Assembly: GCF_015160875.1 (NCBI RefSeq)
Contig: NZ_CP063374.1
Coordinates: 3,348,001-3,412,000 of the forward strand
DNA: 64,000 nt
Source of the DNA: Streptomyces chromofuscus
GTDB taxonomy: Bacteria; Actinomycetota; Actinomycetes; Streptomycetales; Streptomycetaceae
Direction of reading: 5' to 3'
Shown here: positions 19,691 to 27,929 of the stretch, in pieces
Position numbering within the stretch: position 1 is the first letter of the stretch
How the letters are laid out: each line of letters starts with the position of its first letter
Notes under the pieces: generated by a model
Told to the model about the DNA's origin: nothing
The model's input: the letters and a program-made list of their open reading frames with translations, nothing else
Database searches by the model: none
Made by a program: the position numbers and the translations under genes

Positions 19691-22069
19691 CTACTCGGGG
19701 GCGACCGTGCCGTCCGTCAGGCCGTCGTACATGCCGCGGGCGAGTTGCTCCCCGAGACGGCTCACCTGCCTGAGCGCCCGCTCGAACTCGTCGAGGGCGC
19801 GGAAGCGGGCGCCGTAGCGCCGCTGTTCGTCCAGCGGGAGCCGGGGCAGCTGAAGGCGGCGTACGTCGAGACGGGTGGCGGTGGAGGCGTAACTGCTGGC
19901 CTGGCGGTTGTTGGCGGTGCCGCGCAGGAAGCCGGCGAGGAACCACGCGTCCAGCGCCGTGGGGTCGGGGCGCAGCAGGACGAGGTTGCGCCCCAGGGCG
20001 GCGCCCCGCGTCGTCTCGTCGATGACGCGCGCCACCGCGCCGCCGCCGAGCACCGGCACGACGACGTCCCCCGCCTCGGTCAGCACGGCCTCCTCGTCGC
20101 TCTCGGGCAGCGTTCCGGAGGGTGCGGTTCCGGCGAGGACGTCGTGGTCGGTGAGCACGGGCACGCGCGCGTGCCCACCGTTTCCGCCGGTACGCATCAC
20201 CAGCGCGCCCCCGCGCGCGAGTTCACCGACGGTGGTGAGCGGCCAGCGCACGGGCCGTGCGGTGTGCGCGGGCGGCGGGGTGAGGTCGGCGGCCAGCCGG
20301 AGGGTGTCGCCGAGGCGTTCCCGCACCGCCGTGAGCTCTTCGGCACCGTCGGCCGCGGTGGGCGGCGGGAGGTGCCGGGCCGGGGCCAGGTCGACGTCGT
20401 CGTCGAGGAGTTCGATGACCGGCACGGCACGCGCCAGTCCCGGCCGCTCCGTGAGCGTGCCCGCCCGGTCGAAGTCCTGCCAGACGTCCAGTACGGCGTC
20501 CCGGACGGCCCGCCAGTCCGGCCCGCCGCGCCCCTCGGTGGCGAACTGCCCGGCGTCGGCGAGCAACACCTCCGGCTGCGCGGGCGCCCTCTCCGGCCTG
20601 CGCAGCACCCAGAGGTGGAGGGGGATGTTGTACGGCGGCGCCGCCCCGACCGGCAGGGCGATCACGGCGCGCAGGGCACCGCGCCGCAGCAGATCGGCGC
20701 GGATCCGGCGGCCGGACCGACGGGACGCGGCGGCGGGCGGCATGAGCAGCACGGCGGTACCGCCGTCCTTCAGCCGCGCGAGCGCATGCTGCACCCAGGC
20801 CAGCTCCGACTCGGTACGCGCGGGGAAGCCGTACTCCCACCGGGCGTCGTACGCCAGTTCGTCATGCCCCCAGTTGCGCTCGTTGAACGGCGGATGGCAC
20901 AGGACGGCGTCGGCACGCAGCCCGGGGTAGGCGTCGGCGCGCAGGGTGTCGCCCACGGCACCGCGGACCGCGGCCCTGCCGTGCAGGGCGAGCCGGAGCG
21001 CGGTGAGCGCGGCGAGTTCGGGGGCGCTGTCCTGGGCGTACAGCTCCTGGTCGGGGGCGGCGGCGACGGAGCGCAGCAGGGCGCCCGTGCCGCAGGCGGG
21101 GTCCAAGACGGTGCGGGCCGGGCCGGCGAGGTCGGCCATGAGGCGGGCGAGGTCGGTGGGGGTGAGCGTGTACTGGCGGGGGTTGGCGTCGAGGTGCCGG
21201 CCGAGCAGGAACTCGAAGGTCTGGCGGGCGCCCAGCTCGGCGGCGAGTTCGGCAGTGCCGCGGAGGAGGGGGGCGGAGGGGAGGAGGGTGGGGCCGTCGG
21301 GGGTGTGAACGGCGGGGGTGGGGTGTGGGGGGAGCGGGCGGTTCAAAGGGGGTTGGTTGTGTACGCCAGGTTGGGTGTTGGTGCCGGCTTCGGTGTTCAC
21401 GGCGGCTCGGCTGTTCACGGCGGGCCGGCTGTTCACGGCGGGCCGGGCATCATTCGCGTCGGCTGCGGAGTTCACATCGAGTGGGGCGTTCACACCTGCC
21501 TGTGGGGCGCGACCGGGCGCCGCGTGAACGGTCGGCGCGGTGTTCACAGAGGGACCGCGGTTCACAGAGGGACCGGGGTTCACAGAGGGACCGGCGTTCA
21601 CAGAGGGACCGGGGTTCAGAGAGGGTCCGGGGTTCACAGCGGGCCGCCCATCGGCGCGGCCGTGAACACGCCGCCCTCCGAACCGGGGCACGATCACCTG
21701 CTCCAGCGCCCCCGGCAGCATCGCCGCCAGCCGCTCGTCGGAACCGGCGCTCACCTCCAGCCACACCGTCGGCCGGTCATGGATGAGCAGCAGGAGGCAG
21801 CCGGCGTGCGTGAGCGCGACGACGGGGCCGTCGGGGTGGCCGACGAGTTGCTGCCAGACCCTCTCCCGCAGCGGGACTTCTGCGAGTTTCCCCTGGTGAC
21901 GGAGCCAGGCCTCGACTTCGGCGAGGGCGAAGGACGGGCTCGTCTCGGTGCCGCCGACCGGCTTGGGGAAGTCGGCGTGACGACGCCGCCAGTTGCTCAC
22001 CGCGGCCCGACCGACGCCGGCGAGCCGGGCGATTCCGGCGGCGGTCACTTCTGTCGCGTTGTCCTGCAC
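19691..22069 (-). CDS. HTH / N6-adenine DNA methylase-like / specificity-domain fusion protein
   Basis: A 792-residue protein. The N-terminus has a MerR/excisionase-like HTH (TAAGIARLAGVGRAAVSNWRR, with PSFALAEVEAWL). A low-complexity linker (about 165-290) carries six-residue VN-x-GPS repeats. A methylase core follows: motif I VLDPACGTGALL (about 319), but motif IV reads CHPPFNERN where active enzymes have (N/D/S)PP(Y/F). The C-terminus (about 595-790) resembles a type I specificity half-subunit (WPLTTVGELARGG, LPLDEQRRYGARFRALDEF). No restriction subunit is adjacent. Catalytic activity is doubtful; a DNA-binding or regulatory role is possible. The GTG start has GGGGAG 7 nt upstream. Confidence 0.82.
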   Translation of the reverse strand: MQDNATEVTAAGIARLAGVGRAAVSNWRRRHADFPKPVGGTETSPSFALAEVEAWLRHQGKLAEVPLRERVWQQLVGHPDGPVVALTHAGCLLLLIHDRPTVWLEVSAGSDERLAAMLPGALEQVIVPRFGGRRVHGRADGRPAVNPGPSLNPGPSVNAGPSVNPGPSVNRGPSVNTAPTVHAAPGRAPQAGVNAPLDVNSAADANDARPAVNSRPAVNSRAAVNTEAGTNTQPGVHNQPPLNRPLPPHPTPAVHTPDGPTLLPSAPLLRGTAELAAELGARQTFEFLLGRHLDANPRQYTLTPTDLARLMADLAGPARTVLDPACGTGALLRSVAAAPDQELYAQDSAPELAALTALRLALHGRAAVRGAVGDTLRADAYPGLRADAVLCHPPFNERNWGHDELAYDARWEYGFPARTESELAWVQHALARLKDGGTAVLLMPPAAASRRSGRRIRADLLRRGALRAVIALPVGAAPPYNIPLHLWVLRRPERAPAQPEVLLADAGQFATEGRGGPDWRAVRDAVLDVWQDFDRAGTLTERPGLARAVPVIELLDDDVDLAPARHLPPPTAADGAEELTAVRERLGDTLRLAADLTPPPAHTARPVRWPLTTVGELARGGALVMRTGGNGGHARVPVLTDHDVLAGTAPSGTLPESDEEAVLTEAGDVVVPVLGGGAVARVIDETTRGAALGRNLVLLRPDPTALDAWFLAGFLRGTANNRQASSYASTATRLDVRRLQLPRLPLDEQRRYGARFRALDEFERALRQVSRLGEQLARGMYDGLTDGTVAPE
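21395..21637. repeat. 18-bp repeat array with GTTCAC in each unit, inside the methylase-like gene
   Basis: GTTCAC recurs at 21395, 21413 and 21431; at 21470 and 21488; and at 21542, 21560, 21578, 21596 and 21632, with GTTCAG at 21614. Within each run the spacing is exactly 18 bp. In the coding strand it is GTG AAC (Val-Asn) of the VN-x-GPS linker repeats. Confidence 0.85.
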
Positions 22070-22132
22070 CGCCTGGCTCCCCTCGTCCGGTGTGGTGGCC
22101 GAGCATAGCGGGCCCGGCCCAACATCGACGCG

Positions 22133-22145
22133 TTCACGGCGTGAA
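22133..22145. promoter_or_regulatory. Inverted repeat TTCAC-N3-GTGAA in the divergent promoter region
   Basis: It lies 64 bp upstream of the methylase-like gene and 118 bp before the divergent gene at 22263. The half-site equals the GTTCAC unit repeated in the methylase-like gene, and another GTTCAC is at 22174. Operator role inferred only. Confidence 0.35.
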
Positions 22146-22262
22146 TCGATGCGACCCTGCACATCATGTTGACTCGGTTCACAGGCTCTGCTGTTATTGA
22201 CCTCGCGAACGGATGAAGTGCCGCATCGGAGGCAGTCATCACGCATCGGGGAGGGGACAGCC

Positions 22263-22946
22263 ATGGGCATGACGGGGAAGATCTCGCTCGGCGTCATCGT
22301 GGGGGCCGTCGTCATCGGCGCCATGTCGGCGAACTCGGGTGACGACAGCAGTGCCTCCGGCGACGCGAAGGCCGACTCTTCGGCGTCCGCGGGGCGCGAG
22401 GCCGCCGAAGAGCACGGCCGGGGGGCCGTGAAGGTGGCCGGAAAAGGGGGCGGGTTCACAGGGGACGGCGACTTCCTGGTCGGCACCGACATCAAGCCGG
22501 GCACGTATCGCAGCACCGGCAACACCACCGGCATGTGCTACTGGGAGCGCGCCAAGGACGCCTCGGGCGAGATGGACTCGCTGCTGGCCAACGACAACGT
22601 CAGCGGCACCGGCTACGTCACCGTCACGGCGAACGACAAGATCTTCAGGTCGAGCGGCTGCTCGGACTGGGAGGCCGTCGCCCCCAAGGAGAAGGCATCG
22701 CCCGCGACCGAGATGGCCGGCGACGGCGGCATGTTCGCGGTGGGCGTCGACATCGCGCCCGGCACCTACAGGTCCACCGGCAACACCGACGACATGTGCT
22801 ACTGGGAGCGCGCCAAGGACGCCGGGCACACGATCGACTCGATCACCGCCAACAACAACGTGACGGGCTCGGCCGTCGTCACGATCAGTGCCTCGGACGC
22901 GTACTTCAAGACGTCCGGCTGCCAGGACTGGAAGCGGACCGGCTGA
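22263..22946 (+). CDS. Exported protein with two tandem copies of a 60-residue domain
   Basis: A 227-residue product. An N-terminal hydrophobic segment (ISLGVIVGAVVIGAMSA) acts as signal or anchor. Two repeats follow: GDFLVGTDIKPGTYRSTGN...CYWERAKDASGEMDSLL and GMFAVGVDIAPGTYRSTGN...CYWERAKDAGHTIDSI, each ending in a Ser-Gly-Cys (SSGCSDW, TSGCQDW), giving two cysteines per copy. The GTYR and CYWER units are common in secreted actinobacterial proteins of unknown role. The start ATG has GGGGAGGGGAC upstream. The duplication is internal and conserved in both copies, so both are probably functional. Confidence 0.8.
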   Translation: MGMTGKISLGVIVGAVVIGAMSANSGDDSSASGDAKADSSASAGREAAEEHGRGAVKVAGKGGGFTGDGDFLVGTDIKPGTYRSTGNTTGMCYWERAKDASGEMDSLLANDNVSGTGYVTVTANDKIFRSSGCSDWEAVAPKEKASPATEMAGDGGMFAVGVDIAPGTYRSTGNTDDMCYWERAKDAGHTIDSITANNNVTGSAVVTISASDAYFKTSGCQDWKRTG

Positions 22947-23114
22947 GCCTGGCCGGCCAGGAGCGCGGGGCGCGCCCCGATCAGACGCCGCACGCCCCAG
23001 CCTGCAACCGCGCGCCCGACAGCGCACCCGCGCCCGGCCCTGTCCGCGCGCACTCCGTACCCACGCCGCGCACGACCGTCTCCGCCCGTGCTCCGCGTCC
23101 TTGCACCCCCACCC

Positions 23115-23175
23115 CTCCGCACCCCCCACCTCTCCGCACCCCCCACCTCTCCGCACCCCCCACCTCTCCGCACCA
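23115..23175. repeat. 17-bp tandem repeat (about 3.5 copies)
   Basis: Units of CTCCGCACCCCCCACCT follow one another directly, 54 bp before the lipoprotein gene. No gene in the surrounding 282-bp gap. Confidence 0.85.
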
Positions 23176-23228
23176 TCCACCCAAGACGCGTCTCACCACG
23201 CGCTCGCTCATCACCACGAGGAACTGCC

Positions 23229-24017
23229 ATGCGCCGTACCACCCTTGTCGCCATCTGCATCGCCGTCGGCGCCACCGTCGGCCTCACCGCCTGCCTGCCC
23301 GGTCAGGACGCGGCGGACAGCAAGCCGAGCGCTTCCGCCGGCGCCAACGGTTCCGGGGCGTCGGGCGCCGCCGGGGAACCGTTCGCCGGACTGACCGGCG
23401 GCGAGATCGCCGACAAGGCCCTCGACGCCACGACCGCCGCCTCGTCGCTGCGCGTGACCGGCGACGTCCCCGACGAAGAGACCGGCGGCACGATCCACAT
23501 CGACATGGCCATGAACAAGCGGAACGAGTGCGCCGGCACCATGAGCATGGACGAGGGCAAGGCGGATCTGATCAAGACGGGCGACACCATCTACATGCGG
23601 TACGACGAGGCGTTTCTGCGCGCCCAGAGCAAGGGCGAGGCGGAGGCGGAGGTCGACGCGGTCGTGGACATGCTGGCCGGGAAGTGGACGAAGACGTCCG
23701 CCACGGGCGAGGACGCCATGGACATCGCGAGCTTCTGCGACCTGGACACGATGCTCGGCGGAGCCGAGGACGTGAACTCCGACGCGACCCGCGGAAAGAC
23801 CACCACCGTCGACGGCAGCCCGGCGATCACCCTGCGGGAGAAGGACGGCAAGGACCGTTACACGGTGTACGTCGCCACCGAGGGCAAGCCGTACCTGCTG
23901 CGCCTCGACAGTTCGTCCGCCGGCGAGCGGGGCACCCTCGTGTTCAGCGACTTCGACGAGCCGGTTCCGGCGCAGAAGCCTTCCGGCGAGGTCCTGGACC
24001 TCGACGAGCTGGGCTGA
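23229..24017 (+). CDS. Lipoprotein of LppX/LolA-like fold
   Basis: A 262-residue lipoprotein: the signal peptide ends at the lipobox LTAC (VGLTACLPGQDAAD). The mature part has an alternating strand pattern (SLRVTGDVPDEETGGTIHID, AGTMSMDEGKADLIKTGD, DTIYMRYDE) typical of LppX/LprG/LolA-fold lipoproteins, which carry hydrophobic molecules at the membrane surface. The fold call is by pattern, not by search. GAGGAA precedes the ATG by 7 nt; longer frames upstream run through the 17-bp repeat and are rejected. Confidence 0.8.
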   Translation: MRRTTLVAICIAVGATVGLTACLPGQDAADSKPSASAGANGSGASGAAGEPFAGLTGGEIADKALDATTAASSLRVTGDVPDEETGGTIHIDMAMNKRNECAGTMSMDEGKADLIKTGDTIYMRYDEAFLRAQSKGEAEAEVDAVVDMLAGKWTKTSATGEDAMDIASFCDLDTMLGGAEDVNSDATRGKTTTVDGSPAITLREKDGKDRYTVYVATEGKPYLLRLDSSSAGERGTLVFSDFDEPVPAQKPSGEVLDLDELG

Positions 24018-24063
24018 GTCACGCTACCCCGTCCCGGATCGCGCGCACGGAACGCGGCCGAGC

Positions 24064-24807
24064 TCACAGAGTGTGCCGCATCCACACGTTGGGCTCGACA
24101 TATACCGCGTACCCGTGCCGCGGCTCGCACCGCACCGGCACCAGCGCCCCGGGTACCTCGATGTCACCCGACGTGTCGAAGGGCAGCCCGGTCCAGCGGC
24201 GCCAGTCCTCGAGCAGTGCGGCCACCGTCATGGACGCCGGTGCCACGGAGTGGAGCGTGGCACCGGCTCGCGCGTGGACGCGCAGCCAGGGGTCGTGCGG
24301 GAGCCCGTCGGGGCGTACTCGGCGGGCGTACTCGTCCATGGGGGTGCGGGGTTCGAGATGCTTGGCGCTGGGGCGGACGGGGGCGACGACCTCGCGGAAG
24401 CCGAGGGCGCCGGCGTTGTCCCGCATCGCGGCGAGCATCACTCCGGACAGACCGAGGCCCTGGGCGTGCGGGGCGACGACGACCGAGATGGCGCTGACCG
24501 TGTCGGGGCGGACCCCGCGGCGCAGGTCGGAGAACGCCCACACGAGCACTTGGTCCCAGCCGCGGGCGGGCAGTTCGCGGCGACCGTCGGCGTCGAGCGC
24601 CAAGGGAACGCTGTGCGCGTGCGCGACCACCTCACCGTGCTCGTCCTGGGCGAACTGCACGTACTGCGGCAGTTCGGCGGCGATCCGGGAGTAATGGGCG
24701 TTGCCCACGGGGTCATGCAGGATGAACTCAGGCCAGCTGTCCGCCATATCGAGCACCTGGTCGACCATGTCGGGCCGCTCGGCAAGGCTCGATATCTTCA
24801 GCTCCAT
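24064..24807 (-). CDS. GNAT family N-acetyltransferase
   Basis: A 247-residue protein with the acetyl-CoA-binding segment SAISVVVAPHAQGLGLSGVML (motif A, Q-x-x-G-x-G/A form) and the following helix. The N-terminus (MVDQVLDMADSWPEFILHDP) and C-terminus (GYAVYVEPNVWMRHTL) match a group of larger actinobacterial acetyltransferases of unknown substrate. The ribosome site is weak. It converges on the lipoprotein gene with a 46-bp gap. Confidence 0.8.
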   Translation of the reverse strand: MELKISSLAERPDMVDQVLDMADSWPEFILHDPVGNAHYSRIAAELPQYVQFAQDEHGEVVAHAHSVPLALDADGRRELPARGWDQVLVWAFSDLRRGVRPDTVSAISVVVAPHAQGLGLSGVMLAAMRDNAGALGFREVVAPVRPSAKHLEPRTPMDEYARRVRPDGLPHDPWLRVHARAGATLHSVAPASMTVAALLEDWRRWTGLPFDTSGDIEVPGALVPVRCEPRHGYAVYVEPNVWMRHTL

Positions 24808-24905
24808 GGGGCCACGCTAAGCGGATGCCCTGGCCCGGCGGTACGGATTTTTCTCTCGCCCGTACGTCGCCGCCCGCTCATGGTCGGTCCGCCGTCTCCC
24901 TCAGC

Positions 24906-24970
24906 CAGTTCGCGTCAGTCGGTCCGCGTCAGTCGGTCCGCGTCGGTCAGTGCGCGTCGGTCAGTCCGCG
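24906..24970. repeat. Degenerate 15-bp repeats
   Basis: CGCGTCAGTCGGTC and CGCGTCGGTCAGTC alternate over 65 bp, immediately before the mobile-element remnant. Confidence 0.7.
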
Positions 24971-25037
24971 GCCCATGGATCGTTCCTGTCCGCGGACAGA
25001 CTGAGCGTTCTGCCGTGGAACGGCCGCGGCGCTCGAC

Positions 25038-25227
25038 ATGTGCATGCGTTGCCCCAACTCACGGCGCTCCGCGGTCCACGTGCCCCGCCTGGAGCGTGCC
25101 CGTGACACGGCGCAGGCCGAACCCGGCAAGGCCACCGGGCTTCCGCGTCTCCAGCAGCTCGCCATCACCGGACACCTGGCCACGCTCACCCGCTTGATCG
25201 CGGAGATCGACATGAGGACACCCGACG
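25038..25227 (+). pseudogene. C-terminal remnant of a site-specific recombinase (integrase)
   Basis: The frame reads CMRCPNSRRSAVHVPRLERA and continues LPRLQQLAITGHLATLTRLI, then AEID just before the next gene. A C-x2-CPN-x5-VHVPRL segment with a following helical region is, from memory, how the C-termini of large actinobacterial tyrosine recombinases of transposon type end. No catalytic domain remains upstream, and the frame is open past its natural end, so I read it as a degraded fragment. Confidence 0.45.
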
Positions 25228-26016
25228 ATGACCGACTCGACGGACGAGACCCTTCCAGCCGTCCACACGGCCTTCGTCCGACTGGCCCGGGAGAATCCCG
25301 GCCTGACCGACATCGACCGCAAGATCATGCGTGTCTTCGAGCAGCTCATGCTTGGCCGACCCGAGATCACCGACGGCCAGACCTCGGCGGTGGACATTTG
25401 CGCCGAGGCCGGCGTCTCCCGAGCCTCGTACTACCGCTCTCCCGTCGCCGCTGTCATCAAGGGGATTCTCAGCTCTCCCAAGGCCAGGCGTCCGGAGTCC
25501 GACGAACTCAGGCAGGAGATCACGCGCCTCAAGGTAACGGTGCCACGCATCGAGCCCGTCCGCCACGAAGCTCCAGCGTTGTCTGGCCTCATGGAACTCC
25601 TCGAGCGTGAGCCACTCGTGCCATGCGATCTCCGACGCGTCCACAACGAGCTCTTCCGTGAGCACTGCTTCGTGGAGCCCCAGCCAGTAGGGACTGATGG
25701 CCCCACGGCACAGGTACTTGAAGGCGAACTTCGGTGACGCTCTGACGCCCAGTTCCTCAACGAGTTCGCGTGCTGCCGCATCCTCGTAGGACTCGCCGAC
25801 GTCCACGGCTCCGCCCACGAGCCAGTTGTACTGCCCCGGAAAGCGGGGCGCAGTGTGCGGCCGTCGATGTACCAGGATGCGCCCGTCAGGACGACGGCAG
25901 ACAGTCGTCGCGACGCGGTGCAGCCACCCATGTCGCACCGCCTCGCCTCGCTCGACAACTCTGAGCACCCGGTCCTGATCGTCGACCTGCTCCACGAGTT
26001 CACCCACAGCGCGCAC
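25186..26016 (-). CDS. NUDIX hydrolase, native 3' end lost at an element junction
   Basis: The frame opens at a GTG (VRAVGELVEQVDDQDRVL) with GGAA upstream. Residues to about 160 form a complete NUDIX domain: box GAVDVGESYEDAAARELVEELGV, with PRFPGQYNWLVGG before and SPYWLGLHEAVL after, similar to YfcD/Idi-like NUDIX proteins that hydrolyse nucleoside diphosphate derivatives. After WHRYLEA (about 25531) the frame has no stop and runs about 115 codons antisense to the recombinase remnant; this tail is unlikely to be native. The domain may still be active. Confidence 0.7.
   Translation of the reverse strand: MRAVGELVEQVDDQDRVLRVVERGEAVRHGWLHRVATTVCRRPDGRILVHRRPHTAPRFPGQYNWLVGGAVDVGESYEDAAARELVEELGVRASPKFAFKYLCRGAISPYWLGLHEAVLTEELVVDASEIAWHEWLTLEEFHEARQRWSFVADGLDAWHRYLEARDLLPEFVGLRTPGLGRAENPLDDSGDGRAVVRGSGDAGLGANVHRRGLAVGDLGSAKHELLEDTHDLAVDVGQAGILPGQSDEGRVDGWKGLVRRVGHRRVSSCRSPRSSG
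25228..25737 (+). pseudogene. TnpC/DUF6262-like accessory protein of a recombinase element, 3' end replaced
   Basis: The 169-codon frame begins with a plausible helix-turn-helix (TSAVDICAEAGVSRASYYRS) followed by a coiled-coil start (SDELRQEITRLK) at residue about 101. This layout is typical of the small third gene of Tn554-like recombinase operons. From about 25531 onward the sequence is simply the antisense of the NUDIX gene, so the native C-terminus is lost at a junction. The ATG follows the recombinase remnant directly, as in such operons. Confidence 0.45.
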
Positions 26017-26045
26017 CGTTCCACACCGCTTCGACAGCAATGGCC

Positions 26046-26825
26046 TCAAGCGCGGCACTGCTGCAGCATCATGTTCTTGTCCGCCCCCGTGACGGGCAGT
26101 TGGTACTTGAGTGCCACCTGCGCGAACCGCACCGAGTACGAGCACCGAATGGCCTTGCTGGGCGGCAGCCAGGACGCCGGCCCCGAGTCGCCCTTGGCGG
26201 AGTTCGTGGAGCCCGAGACCGGCAGAAGGTTCAGCACGTCGTTGGCCAGCTGCTGCCTCTTCTCCCTGCTCCAACGCGAGGCACCCATCTGCCAGGCGTA
26301 CGACAACGGCACCACGTGGTCTATCTGTACCTCGGTGGCCTTGGCCTTCTTCCAGGCGATGTCCTTGCCGGTGTACGGATCGTGCAGGTCCATCGACACC
26401 ACCACGCAGTCGGAACCCTTACGGAACTCGACGTCCTGTCCATGAAGTTTCAGCAAGTCGTTCCGGGTGTCACAACCGTTCCTCGCCAGCGGCACCCCAT
26501 CCACCGTGTCCATCCACGCATAGCCGAACTTGTCCCGTTCGTACCCGGTCTTCGGTCCCCGCCCCTTGGTGGCCAGCTTGGAGATCAAGTCACGCGCCGA
26601 CGCCTTGTCCTTCTCGGAGGAGATCGCCGCCAGGCCCGGCTTCGTGCCGTCCGGATCCGCCAGCGGGCTGGTCCCGTGCACGTCCGACGCCGACGAACCG
26701 CCGCCCGGCGATCCGCTCCCGCTGGAGAGATCGCTTCCCTTGCAACCGGCCAGTACCGCGCCGAGCGCCAGCACGACACAGCCGGTGGCCCCGACACGAG
26801 CGGCCCGGATCGCGTGTCCCGTCAC
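26046..26825 (-). CDS. Secreted HNH-type nuclease lipoprotein
   Basis: A 259-residue lipoprotein; the lipobox is LAGC (AVLAGCKGSDLSS). The nuclease part is of the DUF1524/GmrSD-HNH kind seen in many exported Streptomyces proteins: TGYERDKFGYAWMDTVDG, the catalytic IDHVVPLSYAWQMGA, then ANDVLNLLPVSGSTNSAKGD with the second Asn and Lys, and SWLPPSKAIRC. Two Cys pairs fit an extracellular protein. It probably degrades DNA outside the cell. The GTG start has AAAGGA upstream. A second, broken copy lies directly upstream. Confidence 0.85.
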   Translation of the reverse strand: MTGHAIRAARVGATGCVVLALGAVLAGCKGSDLSSGSGSPGGGSSASDVHGTSPLADPDGTKPGLAAISSEKDKASARDLISKLATKGRGPKTGYERDKFGYAWMDTVDGVPLARNGCDTRNDLLKLHGQDVEFRKGSDCVVVSMDLHDPYTGKDIAWKKAKATEVQIDHVVPLSYAWQMGASRWSREKRQQLANDVLNLLPVSGSTNSAKGDSGPASWLPPSKAIRCSYSVRFAQVALKYQLPVTGADKNMMLQQCRA

Positions 26826-26829
26826 TTCC

Positions 26830-27405
26830 TCATCCTTTCTCCCACCTCAGCTCGGAACACGTCCGCATGAGGCACGACTGCTCGACACCGACACTCTGCC
26901 TCTGAGACACATCAGCATCAGACACGGACGCCGCCAACATGAGGTCGTTGGCGTCGGCCATGCGCTTGCCGGGGTCCCCTTGCTGGGCGCCCTTCTGCCA
27001 GGCGTCGGAGAGCGCGATCACGTGGTCGATGTCCACCGGGCTGCGGCCCCCCGTGAAGGTGACGTCCTTGCCGGTGTACGGGTCGGGGTCGAGCGTCCCG
27101 GAAGCCACCGTGCAGTTGCCGTCGCTGAACTCGACGTCGGCGAGGTCCCGTTTGCATATGTGGTCGCGGGTGCCACAGTCGATGGAGTCGGTGTCCGCCC
27201 AGGGTGAGCCGAAGCGGTCACGGTCGTAACCGGTTTTCGGTGCAGGCCCCTTGAGCGGCAGTGACTCCGCGGCCGTGAGGGCCGCCCCGCCGCCGGCCGG
27301 TCCCTTCTGCCCGCCGGTGCCGGTGGTCTGCTCCGTGCAGCCCGCCGCGGCGAACAAGGCCGCAGCCACGGCGGTGGCCGCCACCCCGCCTCTCAGACGC
27401 GTCAC
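26830..27405 (-). pseudogene. Truncated paralogue of the HNH nuclease lipoprotein
   Basis: It begins like its neighbour: GTG start, lipobox AAGC (LFAAAGCTEQTTG), TGYDRDRFGSPWADTDSIDC, DPDPYTGKDVTFTGG and the catalytic DIDHVIALSDAWQKGA. After KRMADANDL the sequence departs (MLAASVSDADVSQRQ) and stops; the expected N-x-L...N-x-x-K half of the HNH site and the WLPP segment are missing. A deletion before the start of the downstream copy explains this. Probably inactive. Confidence 0.8.
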
Positions 27406-27581
27406 GGTGCGCCCCGCCCCCTTGCCCTGCTCGTTCGGCCCGCGTTCCACCCCCTGGCAGGCGGGGGTTGCCGGGTGCCACGGTAGCGGCCGGGAGGTCC
27501 AGACCATAGTGGTCCTCATGCGGCATACCTCGCATCTCCGGCGTATCGTCGGTGGGGAGTCACCTCCGGAAGGAGCTCTCG

Positions 27582-27764
27582 ATGGGCATCTTCGACAGGT
27601 TCAAGAACAAGGCGGGGCAGGACAAGGCCCGGAAAGTGTCCGACACCGCGGAGAAGAAGGCCAACGAGCGGACGGGCAACAAGTACGAGGAACAGGTCGA
27701 CACCGCCCAGCAGAACATCGAGGGCCGGCTCGGCATGGACCGCGACAGGCCTCAACAGCCGTAG
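27582..27764 (+). CDS. MT0933-like antitoxin family small protein
   Basis: A 60-residue charged, helical protein: MGIFDRFKNKAGQDKARKVS, then YEEQVDTAQQNIEGRLG. This matches the Rv0909/MT0933 antitoxin family of actinobacteria. No toxin gene (Rv0910-type) is next to it, so the antitoxin role is only by family name. A perfect GGAAGGAG lies 6 nt before the ATG. Confidence 0.75.
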   Translation: MGIFDRFKNKAGQDKARKVSDTAEKKANERTGNKYEEQVDTAQQNIEGRLGMDRDRPQQP

Positions 27765-27929
27765 CCACAGACCCGAGCCGTCCGCGGCGCCCACCATGCG
27801 CGGACGGCTTCACATGTCCGGGCGCCCGACGCGCACCCGGGTGACGACAACGACACCCGGGCGACGACCGGATGCCTTGGCCGGGGTCCTGGTCCTCAGA
27901 CCTTTCCTCAGACGTTCCCGATCGCCTGC

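Noticed and set aside
25228..25737. An intact 169-residue regulator gene
   Set aside because: Its last 65 codons are antisense to a well-conserved NUDIX domain, so they cannot be its native end.
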